From positions 58,966-122,965 of IMG/VR virus record IMGVR_UViG_3300044729_003839: a DNA stretch of 64,000 nucleotides. The stretch is one strand, 5' to 3'. Within the stretch, counting starts at the first letter, position 1, and each line of letters starts with the position of its first letter. The stretch is from a virus. Positions 54,101-61,494 of this stretch are shown one piece after another. The notes beneath the pieces were generated by a model. It had not been told where the DNA came from. It saw nothing but the letters and a program-made list of their open reading frames with translations, and searched no databases. A program made the translations under genes and the position numbers.

Positions 54101-54381
54101 GACAGCCCTTAGTTGTTAACGATGGCGAGTTCGTTATCCCGAGCAACGGCTTCGCCACTTTATCAAGTTTAGTGGGCCAGAACCTACGCAATCGTGAAGT
54201 CGTTACGAGTAGCGGCGGCCCGACCCAAATAAACATCAACCTGACCGTACAAACAAGCGCGTTCTTTGCCGATGCCGAGCAAATCGCCCGCGAACTCAAA
54301 CAACCCGTCATCACCATTATCGACGAGGCGTGGAAAGAATACGCCGATGTCCAAAACGTTATGAGGTCTAAAGTATCATGA
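51133..54381 (+). CDS. Tail tape measure protein
   Basis: 1082 residues. The N-terminal ~420 residues are helical (NLQLNVRANTARALTDFKRF at the start). Gly/Ala-rich hydrophobic segments lie at residues ~490-540 and ~775-860, probably able to enter membranes at injection. The C-terminal motif QPLVVNDGEFVIPSNGFA is characteristic of tape measure proteins. In the family this protein sets tail length and leaves through the tube with DNA. The stretch nt ~52980-53330 is unusually AT-rich against its flanks. It is coupled to both neighbours by overlaps. Confidence 0.88.
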   Translation: MAITNLQLNVRANTARALTDFKRFSANLDNQFLVSGLKLDVVRSALSQINREFQKSIGEQGLIGASSLRAAQNQAALLTQVFKGFSNEASLSISTQLGTALNNVAVKAGGTMKDVQRTLAATPFISKNLPEDLRQSLTTGILAFQRDFRRAGIGDNFGGLAQQFLSGKVMGRDLVNSGDPMSAFLGSELIKRAGGQGFIDSPARRTELLMEIVNDPETIAKLKEMAKRAAGFRIVLEDLNTQLFNTESGTFGSLRKVIDRFGKQTTMFDEVDKLINQVFGPSGLFKTLFSSIKEIFGIGDPLRPLIDAIQFMTGIFAKITEYFKSEQFKTILFLVKDTFQRVVEFFTNVYNSVRQAIPDDAFTRITGFFKEIRDQITSKNFDPTNIISFIEGIGKGVREYIQKIGKSIRERDDTREMGFVAEIGASLLTEVGKTAIVLVKELFLTLVDKVPEIATAVLPALNKGINSLLTEAFGEVGGKIVKFIAGFLPGPLGAVARASAVGDVTGGGGNMFSALAMGAGALLGPGALMGGAGLLRNIFTSRGRFGMLNALGNRAMGIETQFNRRLLLTDPFTGVNGFSPLSRGLIDPLSRRMRPSTPFASTIPDLFPQALGTQVQAYRERQSLMYGLSQGRNIPYSGIRPSVANVPITPTPGGILFPNVAIGGPQEAQFRRWATQGRQVNANAVSNIDYELPTFRRRDVISRYARRYGTRATIRRGISDITPGLIRLPADALLGGFSGEESATPGYYSRSRSNVAARFNRRYGSGGARAVLGRGVRRFGRGALIGGALAGAGALGLGIFGGPGAQAAQSGSLEAAGSVLSGGFEGAMLGATIGSIVPGIGTAAGAVIGGVIGGVAPLMDKGVRDKMAEFLDSIGQGLRSTWNNFTKGFSDLMDWAGKGLQNALKAMVNGFVGLLNATLSAATALPRTIATVIQGIWEQAPGPVKDKLSGVGELLGAAVSVTSYQIPTINNKGLNFAGPALGLEARMSGRQPLVVNDGEFVIPSNGFATLSSLVGQNLRNREVVTSSGGPTQININLTVQTSAFFADAEQIARELKQPVITIIDEAWKEYADVQNVMRSKVS

Positions 54382-54881
54382 CGAGAAATAGGATCGACAC
54401 TCCCGAACTCGACAGGATCAAGAACAAATTCGCATTGCGCGACCGTCTCAACATGGAGAACAGGGATTCGCGCCAGAACCCTCAACTATTTTTTGATTCT
54501 TCCTCTACAAATTCATCATTACAAAACAACACGTTGAGGGGGTTAACTTACCCACTGCAACTCGACGGTAATGGCGGTATATCCACATCGTACGGATACG
54601 ACCGCATTGGTCAGGCCATTCAGGAGGTGTTAGAAACAAGGATAGGCGAGAGAGTGGGCAATCCATTTCTCGGAGTCCGAGAACTGCTGTTCGAAACATT
54701 AAGCGAAGACATTGAAGAGCAGAACATTAAAAAACAGATCTTAAGCGCGGTGCCGTACCTGTCTGAGGAATCTTTAAACGTCTCGTTGTCAATTGGCGAA
54801 GAGGGAACGTGTTATATCACAGTACGGTATGCGGTGGACTCGGGAGAGCAAATAATTACAGTAAGGACGTCAACCAGTTGA
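54378..54881 (+). CDS. Baseplate wedge protein, gp25-like
   Basis: 167 residues. After a polar N-terminus, residues ~50-165 match the GPW/gp25 family: GLTYPLQLDGNGGISTSYGY, DRIGQAIQEVLETRIGERV, then NPFLGVRELLF and the final YITVRYAVDSGEQI. In the family gp25 joins the wedge to the sheath and starts sheath polymerisation. The ATG overlaps the tape measure stop. Its own TGA is in the next GTTGAAAGC element. Confidence 0.92.
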   Translation: MTRNRIDTPELDRIKNKFALRDRLNMENRDSRQNPQLFFDSSSTNSSLQNNTLRGLTYPLQLDGNGGISTSYGYDRIGQAIQEVLETRIGERVGNPFLGVRELLFETLSEDIEEQNIKKQILSAVPYLSEESLNVSLSIGEEGTCYITVRYAVDSGEQIITVRTSTS

Positions 54882-54885
54882 AAGC
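54877..54885 (+). promoter_or_regulatory. GTTGAAAGC element, short spacing
   Basis: Only 16 nt before the ATG at 54893, unlike all other copies. Its TGA is the gp25 stop. If it is a promoter, the start codon may be further downstream or the site may be relict. Confidence 0.45.
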
Positions 54886-54892
54886 TTGATAC

Positions 54893-55321
54893 ATGCGAAA
54901 TTCTTTACGCGATTTCTCTTGTCTCGGACGCGATGCCCAAGAGCTGATTATTAACCAGCTTAGCGAGATCGATTTGGATCGTATCGGCCCTAAATCTATT
55001 GCGCAGGTGGGTAAAAGTCTCATCCGTCTCATATCCCAAAGCCACCATTATCAGGAAGAAGTAGAAGATCAAGAGGTCAAAAATAACTGGCTTGCCGTCA
55101 GGGAAATGAGCCTCACGATCCTCGAAGAAATCCTTAAACGGTATCAGAAACTGTCCGAGCAGGCGGAAATCGCTGAGTGGGATAGGTCTGCCGTGCTGGG
55201 GATGCTGGCCGATATAAGTAAGGTGTGCCATGAAGAGCAGAGACGGACGGACGAACTCCTCCGCAACGAGAACGGTAAAGAGTTCAGCAATGAATTACTA
55301 GAGGAAATTTTCAGCTCATGA
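54893..55321 (+). CDS. Hypothetical helical protein in tail cluster
   Basis: 142 residues, almost wholly alpha-helical and acidic (DAQELIINQLSEIDLDRIGP, then LSLTILEEILKRYQ-like helices). No motif recognised. It lies between gp25 and a series of polar proteins, so a tail or head assembly role is likely. The stop overlaps the next small gene's ATG (ATGA). Confidence 0.55.
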   Translation: MRNSLRDFSCLGRDAQELIINQLSEIDLDRIGPKSIAQVGKSLIRLISQSHHYQEEVEDQEVKNNWLAVREMSLTILEEILKRYQKLSEQAEIAEWDRSAVLGMLADISKVCHEEQRRTDELLRNENGKEFSNELLEEIFSS

Positions 55322-55491
55322 TGAACATGGATATGGCGCGTGCGGGGGGAGAAGGCATGGTCTCTGGCGATAAGCGTAAAGAGCAAGAGCAGGAAGCCAC
55401 TGTGACAGGTGGCGATAACCCTATCTTCTCGTCAGAGGAGAAAAAATTGAACATCGAAGTCCCGGAGGGGTGGAAGACTCAGGACAGTTGA
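55318..55491 (+). CDS. Small hydrophilic protein with VPxGW motif
   Basis: 57 residues starting MMNMDMARAGGEGMVSG, with a charged middle and a C-terminal LNIEVPEGWKTQDS. The VPEGW ending parallels VPDGW and IPDGW in the proteins at 57857 and 58557. Coupled to the previous gene by ATGA. Its TGA lies in the next GTTGAAAGC. Function unknown. Confidence 0.55.
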   Translation: MMNMDMARAGGEGMVSGDKRKEQEQEATVTGGDNPIFSSEEKKLNIEVPEGWKTQDS

Positions 55492-55495
55492 AAGC
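55487..55495 (+). promoter_or_regulatory. GTTGAAAGC late-type element
   Basis: Starts 37 nt before the ATG at 55524, followed by a TA-rich stretch (TTTTTATATATTT). Its TGA is the preceding stop. Confidence 0.65.
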
Positions 55496-55523
55496 TTTTT
55501 ATATATTTGTCAACGTAAACTAA

Positions 55524-57851
55524 ATGGCTGCCGGAGATTCAAAAGAAGTCCTTCAGGAAAAGGCGAAAAAATCCAAAGCGATACAAGAAAATAGAATGCA
55601 AAAGCCGACCCCAAAGGGTCAGTTCAGGACGGATAATCCTTGCATTTTAAGGGACGGTAGTGTAGACCCTCAGTGCAAAAAAGTATATCAGAGATCAGTA
55701 GCTGGCAGGGAAAAGGGCGAAGATTTCGTCAAAAGTTTAGACGCCCAGGGTAAGAGCGAGAAAGATATCTTTATGGCAACTGTTCAAAAGCTTATGAACA
55801 GAAGCTTAGGGTATGTAGGAGCTTACTTAGACTCTAAAAATCAGTCTCGCAGGTATAACCAAAAAGAGGCAATGGCAATCGCCGATGCTATTATGAGCAA
55901 GGCGGGTGTGGGAGAAAACCCGGGAGCCAGATTAACCAAAGAGTCGGATGACTCTAAACAGAAAAGAGCAGAAACACGAGAACAAAATAAAGCAACCGGT
56001 GCTACTTTCGAGAAGGGAAAGAAAGCTTCTCCGATTAGGCAGCAAAGAAGAGAGCCGGGTGGCAGAGGGAAAGACGCACTGGGGATGCCCGAGACATGGC
56101 AAAAACCCGGATCCGGTGTGGACGAAAAAACCGGGCAAATTAGAAAAGAGGCGGGCCTTAAACCTACTGAGCCGGGAAAAGTAAAAAGCGATGTAGAAGT
56201 AGATGAAACCTCAGGCACTGCGGGGTCTCGTCCCCAGAAAAGAAAGCCTCCTGAGCAAAAAGTACCCCCCAAATCCCAGGGTATAGACCCTTCTTCCCCA
56301 GTTCAAAGAAGGCTTCAAGCACTTTCTAAAAAACCTGAGCCTACTCCCGAACAGAGAGAACGGCTAGATCTTTTAATGAAGGGCGTCGAAAAAGGAGAAG
56401 TTAGTCAGGAAGAATTTCAGGCAGAATTGCTAAAGATAATGTCTGAAGTAGAGAGTAGCGGTGGTGCTGCTAGAGAGGAGATTAGAGGTGATATCCGCAG
56501 GAAAAAAGAGGGCGAGGGTAGAGGTACCACAGGGGTGCCGATCCCGGGGAGTAAGGCTGCCAAACTTAGACAGGCTCAAGTTGATAAAAGGGTGGCCGAA
56601 GAAAAAGAAGAGATGCAGGCCAGGTTGGATAAAGCAAATGCGGTTAGAAAAGCTAAAACTCCGAAAGTAGATGAAGATTCTCAAATCTCCAAAGAGCTTA
56701 AAAAGGGCGGATTAGGAGCAAAACTAGAAACTTCTAGAAAAGACTGGCTTAAGGATGATGACGACGAAGGGGTAGAAGAAACGCCCCAGACAGAGTCTCA
56801 ACCTGAGGAAGTCCCGGCACCTGCTCAAAAAGAAGAGGGAGGTGCCCCGAGAGTTTCTGCTGAGACGGCTGAAGCTTTCGAACGCCTAATGCCGAATCTT
56901 TCAACAGAGCTAAATAAACAGATAGAGCTTCAGGCCAGGGTCAATTCTGGTATTAAAGTGGATCCTAATGCAAAGTTACTCCCTAAAATTGTAAGTCCAG
57001 GCCAAGCCGCTGCAGTTAAAGCCGAAGTAGAAAGACTCAAAAAAGACCCTGAGCAAATTAATTTCTTTATCGAGGAATCGATCTTTAACATTAAAGACCT
57101 CTATGACATAGAGGACCCTGATTTTGACAATCTAGCGACCCAGTACTTAAATAATTTCCTTTCTGGTGGTAGGCCTGCCCCGGCTGGACAGCAGCCGGAG
57201 CCAGAACCCCCAAGTCAAGAGCAAAAGGCTCCCACTTCTCCGCGAGAAACTCTCCCCGAAGAACGTCTTGGCCGTAAAGGCAAACCTGCCCCCTCCGGTG
57301 AAGGATTCAAAATCACACCTCAAGACGTGAGAAAAGTAAAACAGCCTTTGAAAAAAGCTATAGAGCAAGGTCTCTCTGCCAAAGAAGTTGCTAAGCAATA
57401 TACGCAAGGAACACTATTTCCTTCGGGACTCGTAACAGAAACTTCTGCGACCAACCCACTTGAAGGTGGTAGTTCTCCCGCTCAAGAATCCCCGGAAGTA
57501 CCGGAGTCCAGAAATGAAGAATTAGGCGGAAATCTTTTTGACGACCAAGGTAATCCTAATGATTTTAGAGGTAAACCTCCTGCAAGACGCGAGTCTACTC
57601 GTCAAATTCCCCTACCCTTAGGGAGAGAGAATACGGCACAAAAGCTTGCCGCCAGAGCGAAAGTGGAAGAGCGTCGTTTAGCTAAGGAGGAGAAGAAACT
57701 CGGCAAACCCCCCTCCAAGCCCAGAAAAGGAGGCCGGGCACCAGTTCAACCTAGTCTGTTCACAGCTAAAAAACAAGAACCTCGCAAGTTTAATACGTCA
57801 GAAATGTCGTACGAGGAATTTTCTCAATCCGTTCGATCACTACTCCGATAA
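55524..57851 (+). CDS. Large charged, disordered virion-type protein
   Basis: 775 residues dominated by Lys, Glu, Pro, Gln, Arg and Gly. A possible folded part at ~35-125 includes CILRDGSVDPQCKKVYQRSV and GKSEKDIFMATVQKLMNRSL, with the helix RYNQKEAMAIADAIMSKAG. Other helices are at ~265-320 and ~455-560. The final ~20 residues (TSEMSYEEFSQSVRSLL) could be a docking tail. The composition suits a scaffold, an internal head protein or an unfolded linker. No family recognised. Late-type promoter upstream. Confidence 0.6.
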   Translation: MAAGDSKEVLQEKAKKSKAIQENRMQKPTPKGQFRTDNPCILRDGSVDPQCKKVYQRSVAGREKGEDFVKSLDAQGKSEKDIFMATVQKLMNRSLGYVGAYLDSKNQSRRYNQKEAMAIADAIMSKAGVGENPGARLTKESDDSKQKRAETREQNKATGATFEKGKKASPIRQQRREPGGRGKDALGMPETWQKPGSGVDEKTGQIRKEAGLKPTEPGKVKSDVEVDETSGTAGSRPQKRKPPEQKVPPKSQGIDPSSPVQRRLQALSKKPEPTPEQRERLDLLMKGVEKGEVSQEEFQAELLKIMSEVESSGGAAREEIRGDIRRKKEGEGRGTTGVPIPGSKAAKLRQAQVDKRVAEEKEEMQARLDKANAVRKAKTPKVDEDSQISKELKKGGLGAKLETSRKDWLKDDDDEGVEETPQTESQPEEVPAPAQKEEGGAPRVSAETAEAFERLMPNLSTELNKQIELQARVNSGIKVDPNAKLLPKIVSPGQAAAVKAEVERLKKDPEQINFFIEESIFNIKDLYDIEDPDFDNLATQYLNNFLSGGRPAPAGQQPEPEPPSQEQKAPTSPRETLPEERLGRKGKPAPSGEGFKITPQDVRKVKQPLKKAIEQGLSAKEVAKQYTQGTLFPSGLVTETSATNPLEGGSSPAQESPEVPESRNEELGGNLFDDQGNPNDFRGKPPARRESTRQIPLPLGRENTAQKLAARAKVEERRLAKEEKKLGKPPSKPRKGGRAPVQPSLFTAKKQEPRKFNTSEMSYEEFSQSVRSLLR

Positions 57852-57856
57852 TTACC

Positions 57857-58567
57857 ATGGCACCACTTAAGTCCGGTACGTCCGAAGACGTAATCTCCGA
57901 GAATATCTCGAAACTCATGCACGAGGGCATGCCCCAAAAACAAGCAATAGCAGCCGCTTTGCGTAGTGCGGGCAAGTCGAAGTATGACACGGGTGAGGGT
58001 CGTGACCACGACGATGACGGGGACATTGACAGCGACGATTGGGAAATGGCCCGGGATAAGGCTATTAAAGATGAGATGGATGAAGAGTATTGCGAGTCCG
58101 AGACGGACCATGACGACCCGGAGGGCCAGATGGCACAAGGCGACTTGCGCAGCGCTGCTCGCAACGCGTTGCTAATCGATTCTTTGATAAACGAAGAATC
58201 TAATATTCCCGAGTGGATATCAAACAAACTCGCGATTGCCTCGGATTACCTAAATTCTGTCGCCCAATACATGCAACATACGGGCAAAGATAGAGACGTT
58301 GTATTTGCCGAGGAAATGCAGGGCCCGGGCCCATGTTGGAAGGGTTATGAAATGGTGGGTCAAAAAGAACTTAACGGTAAAAAAGTACCTAATTGTGTAA
58401 AGGTTAAGTCTTCCGATTCTTCCGAATGTGGAGATTCCAAATACGCAGAGGTAAAAGTGCCTGACGGCTGGAATGTTACTCAGTCCGGAGGAGTCCTCGG
58501 GCCTAAAATTACAAAATCCCAACACTTAACCGGTAATCAAGACGCTTCTACTCTAAATGACGAGTGA
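57857..58567 (+). CDS. Hypothetical virion/head-associated protein
   Basis: 236 residues. The N-terminus SEDVISENISKLMHEGMPQK continuing QAIAAALRSAGKSK is a helix-loop motif often found at the ends of phage head and assembly proteins. An acidic, Asp-rich middle (DHDDDGDIDSDDWE, an EF-hand-like string) follows. Near the end are CWKGYEMVGQKELNGKKVPN and YAEVKVPDGWN. It starts 5 nt after the charged protein and overlaps the next gene by 11 nt. Calcium binding by the Asp string is possible but unproven. Confidence 0.58.
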   Translation: MAPLKSGTSEDVISENISKLMHEGMPQKQAIAAALRSAGKSKYDTGEGRDHDDDGDIDSDDWEMARDKAIKDEMDEEYCESETDHDDPEGQMAQGDLRSAARNALLIDSLINEESNIPEWISNKLAIASDYLNSVAQYMQHTGKDRDVVFAEEMQGPGPCWKGYEMVGQKELNGKKVPNCVKVKSSDSSECGDSKYAEVKVPDGWNVTQSGGVLGPKITKSQHLTGNQDASTLNDE

Positions 58568-58856
58568 ATTTGACTGTCAAATTCCCGATGGCTGGGGAAT
58601 AGATCCGGAGTACGGGGAGAAAAAATACGTCAAAACAGTAACCGATCCGGACACTGGCCGCGAACGCAAAGTTCGTTACGGAGCCAAAGGCTATTCCATC
58701 GCCCCAGGCACGTCAAAAGGCGACCGGTACTGCACCCGCTCAGAAGGACAACGTAAGCAATACGACTACGACTGCTCCGGCAAAGATAAAAATACCCCTC
58801 TCTGCCTTTCTCGAGCCAAATGGAAATGCTCGGGGACACGATCTCGCAGATCGTGA
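58557..58856 (+). CDS. Small basic cysteine-containing protein
   Basis: 99 residues. It opens FDCQIPDGWGIDPEYGEKKY. The middle KVRYGAKGYSIAPGTSKGDR and the C-terminal CSGKDKNTPLCLSRAKWKCS resemble short DNA-associated phage proteins with KxRYG...C patterns. Five cysteines could bind metal. Its TGA stop starts the next extended -10 and lies at the end of an inverted repeat. No firm family. Confidence 0.55.
   Translation: MTSEFDCQIPDGWGIDPEYGEKKYVKTVTDPDTGRERKVRYGAKGYSIAPGTSKGDRYCTRSEGQRKQYDYDCSGKDKNTPLCLSRAKWKCSGTRSRRS
58837..58855 (+). promoter_or_regulatory. Inverted repeat overlapping an extended -10
   Basis: CACGATCT-CGC-AGATCGTG, a perfect 8-bp stem, directly abuts TATAAT at 58857. It could be an operator for a dimeric regulator or an RNA hairpin ending the preceding message. 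Confidence 0.5.
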
Positions 58857-58862
58857 TATAAT
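58854..58862 (+). promoter_or_regulatory. Extended -10 (TGATATAAT) before lysis genes
   Basis: A perfect TGnTATAAT, 32 nt before the ATG at 58886. The TGA is the preceding stop. It would start transcription near 58869, which rules out an in-frame TTG at 58865 as start. Confidence 0.65.
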
Positions 58863-58885
58863 AATTGCTTGGAAACCCCTTTGCC

Positions 58886-59287
58886 ATGACTCTAATCCTC
58901 TATTTTTTCATTTTTTCAAGCTGGGGCTTGGGCCTTTTGGCCGCCTTAGCCGCCCTGTCGATGAAAATGCAGGAACATGGCGTCAGGATGAAGTCTTTGA
59001 CCCTGGAGATCGAGTCGGACTCCTTGGATTTTGCCGGTAAAAAGAACCTTTTTGACCGGATCGTGTCGCGAGTTCAACAACCCACAATGTCTGGTGGTAA
59101 CGGGATCCCAGACGAGTTGAGAAAGCTGATGGAGACGGGTCCAGGTCATCCGGAAGTCGGTGAAATCGAAGACGGTGACGATGTGGTCGGAGTTGTGTTT
59201 AAAGCTCATAGTTACCCCCCGGGCTTAGATGACAACGACGACGATGACGACGAGAAAGATTCCCCAATCGGGAATCGCGCTGATTAA
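58886..59287 (+). CDS. Membrane protein upstream of endolysin (holin or spanin candidate)
   Basis: 133 residues from the ATG at 58886. Residues ~1-26 (MTLILYFFIFSSWGLGLLAA and on) are one strong membrane segment near the N-terminus. The rest is soluble, with a helix (~27-65) and an acidic poly-Asp tail (DDNDDDDDEKD). It overlaps the endolysin gene by 59 nt in another frame. Position just ahead of a lysin suggests a holin-like or other lysis-membrane role, but one segment and a long tail are unusual for a classical holin. Confidence 0.55.
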   Translation: MTLILYFFIFSSWGLGLLAALAALSMKMQEHGVRMKSLTLEIESDSLDFAGKKNLFDRIVSRVQQPTMSGGNGIPDELRKLMETGPGHPEVGEIEDGDDVVGVVFKAHSYPPGLDDNDDDDDEKDSPIGNRAD

Positions 59288-60533
59288 AAGGTTTGAAGGT
59301 TGCCATTTAACTGCGTATCCAGACCCTAAGACGGGCGGTGAGCCTTGGACAATTGGTTGGGGCAGTACCAAAGATAGGCAGGGAAAACCTTTTAAGAAAG
59401 GAGATAAAATTACTCAGCAGGAAGCTGATTCTCTACTCGAGTATCAGTTACAAACAGCTTTTTTGCCCGCCATTTTAAAACTGCCTCACGCTGCTTCGAT
59501 GTCCGAAGAGCAGATTGGGGCATTGCTGTCCTTCTCATACAACCTAGGGGCCGGATTTTATAACTCCCCGGACTTTACAACCATAAGCCGTTATTTAAGG
59601 GATAAGGATTGGGAGCGAGTACCGGAAGCATTGCTGCTTTATCGAAACCCGGGATCGAATGTCGAAGAAGGCCTAAAACGCAGGCGGACAGCCGAAGGCG
59701 CGTTGTGGTCGTCCGGCCTAGAGAAATTCAAATCAGACAAAAGGTTAATGACCGCGAAGGTGGATACCTTACTCAAAAAAGAGCCGCTGCAGTCTTTTGA
59801 ACTTACCCCACAACAGGTAGTGCAAGTCCCGAAAGGGCGGTCTTATACCATTACTGATTCAGTGGATGAAGGCGCCCATATCAAAGTAACTATTGATTAT
59901 GGTGCGGGGACCTGGTATATCTACAAGCCGCATTGGAACATTGTAGTACCGGGTAAGCCAGAAGTCCATCAACCGGACAACAAGCTTATCCTGCTAAACG
60001 TACCGTACTATACACAACTTGATTCGGTCACTAACCACGGGGCGAGGATGTGCTTTAGCTCCAGTTGCGCTGCTGCGGCTGAGTTTTTGAAGCCAGGATG
60101 CTTAGGGGGTAACAGAGGGGCAGACGACCTCTACATGACAAAATACGTATTCAAGTACGGCGATACTACCAACTCCACCGCCCAGGTCCGCGCCTTGCGC
60201 GATCTCGGTATTCACGCCACTTTCAGGCAGAATCTGACACGTAAAGATGTAATCGCACAACTCGAGAAAGATATTCCTGTCCCAGTAGGCTACTTGCACA
60301 AAGGTCCTGTTACCGCACCGTCGGGAGGCGGTCATTGGTGCGTGATCATCGGTGTCGATGAGGACAAATCGCAGTATATTGTCAACGACCCATACGGAGA
60401 AGCCGATCTGATTTACGGGGGATTTCTCGGATCTCAAAACGGGTATAGAATGAGATACTCCTTTCGGAATTTTGAGAGGAGATGGCAAGTCGAAGGAGAA
60501 GGGACCGGGTGGGGACTAATACTCATTAAGTGA
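59229..60533 (+). CDS. Endolysin: GH24 lysozyme fused to C39-like cysteine peptidase
   Basis: 434 residues. Residues ~10-165 are a T4-lysozyme-type GH24 domain: LIKRFEGCHLTAYPDPKTGG with catalytic Glu ~23, EPWTIGWGST, and LLSFSYNLGAG. Residues ~195-250 look like a small beta linker domain. Residues ~255-434 are a papain-like C39_2-type domain with GARMCFSSSCAAAAEFL (Cys ~275), SGGGHWCVIIGVDE (His ~368) and YIVNDPYGE (Asn/Asp ~387). It could thus cut glycan and peptide bonds of the wall. ATG at 59244 is an alternative start. Both lie inside the upstream gene. Confidence 0.85.
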   Translation: MTTTTMTTRKIPQSGIALIKRFEGCHLTAYPDPKTGGEPWTIGWGSTKDRQGKPFKKGDKITQQEADSLLEYQLQTAFLPAILKLPHAASMSEEQIGALLSFSYNLGAGFYNSPDFTTISRYLRDKDWERVPEALLLYRNPGSNVEEGLKRRRTAEGALWSSGLEKFKSDKRLMTAKVDTLLKKEPLQSFELTPQQVVQVPKGRSYTITDSVDEGAHIKVTIDYGAGTWYIYKPHWNIVVPGKPEVHQPDNKLILLNVPYYTQLDSVTNHGARMCFSSSCAAAAEFLKPGCLGGNRGADDLYMTKYVFKYGDTTNSTAQVRALRDLGIHATFRQNLTRKDVIAQLEKDIPVPVGYLHKGPVTAPSGGGHWCVIIGVDEDKSQYIVNDPYGEADLIYGGFLGSQNGYRMRYSFRNFERRWQVEGEGTGWGLILIK

Positions 60534-60546
60534 ACAAATAAATCCT

Positions 60547-61455
60547 ATGTCTAATACCCAACGTAAGGACTTTCTAGTTTACGGTTACGCCAGGGAAAAA
60601 TCCGACCAGTTTGGGGATGTAGGGACCTATTATTATATAGGAAAAGGGACAAAAAACAGGCCCTACAACTGCTGGAAAAGCGCCAGAAAAACTAAATGCC
60701 CCCGGGACAGGGTGAAGAATATCCACATACTGCATAAAGATCTCGATGAAGAGACTGCTTTCAAATTAGAGATAGAGCTTATAGCTAAATACGGAAGAAT
60801 AGATTTATACCCGACAGGGGGTATACTATTAAATAAAACCGACGGTGGGGAAGGAGGTTCTGGAAATCTTTGGGGCCCCAGCCATTCTAGGTATGTCTCA
60901 CGCTGCTGGTGCCATGTGGATATAGGATTTGTTTTCAATAAATCTTCAGCCGAAATATGCAGAGAATATTACTATCTAAATTTGAATAGAAATAAGTTAA
61001 ATTCAGTAGCTAGCGGACTTTGTAATAGTTACAGAGGGTGGATAGTAATAAGAACAGAATTAATCGAAGAAAGTCTTAGCGAGGGGGAACTGAAGAGAAG
61101 ATTTACTCCAGAATACGCTAGAAAATTTTTAGAGGAAGTCAAGAAGTCTGCTATCCGTAAGAGGTCTAGGGGCAACACTGGTGAGCCCAAGACCATAAAA
61201 AACAAAGGTTATCACTCAAAAAGCACAAGAAAATTAATATCTCGAATTGTCAGAGGGAAGTCTAAAAGATTTAATTGGGTGAATTATGAGTTGGGGATAG
61301 TGACTTCGGGTTATACAGTGTCGGATCTTTGGGAAGAATTTAATCACCTAAATTTAGACAGGAGTACTTTATCGAAAGTTATCAACAGAAAACAAACAAA
61401 TCACAAAGGGTGGTTCTGTTTAGGGGAGGCGGGAACAGATTTTTCGGTGCGGTAA
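60547..61455 (+). CDS. GIY-YIG homing endonuclease
   Basis: 302 residues. The N-terminal ~95 residues are a GIY-YIG nuclease: DFLVYGYAREKS, then GTYYYIGKGTKNRPYNCWKS, a FKLEIELIAKYGRIDL helix bearing the catalytic Glu, and LLNKTDGGEGGSGN. The rest contains DNA-binding repeats of NUMOD type (NKSSAEICREYYYLNLNRNK, then TSGYTVSDLWEEFNHLNLDR, both followed by GWxV/GWF). Codons are AT- and AGA-rich. It separates the endolysin from Hsp20. No flanking duplication was found. Confidence 0.87.
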   Translation: MSNTQRKDFLVYGYAREKSDQFGDVGTYYYIGKGTKNRPYNCWKSARKTKCPRDRVKNIHILHKDLDEETAFKLEIELIAKYGRIDLYPTGGILLNKTDGGEGGSGNLWGPSHSRYVSRCWCHVDIGFVFNKSSAEICREYYYLNLNRNKLNSVASGLCNSYRGWIVIRTELIEESLSEGELKRRFTPEYARKFLEEVKKSAIRKRSRGNTGEPKTIKNKGYHSKSTRKLISRIVRGKSKRFNWVNYELGIVTSGYTVSDLWEEFNHLNLDRSTLSKVINRKQTNHKGWFCLGEAGTDFSVR

Positions 61456-61494
61456 TCCCGACTTGTGACGGGGGGTCGACCGAACCACGTTCCG

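Noticed and set aside
58865-58885. In-frame TTG start extending the lysis membrane protein by 7 codons
   Set aside because: It lies 3 nt after the -10, before the expected transcription start.
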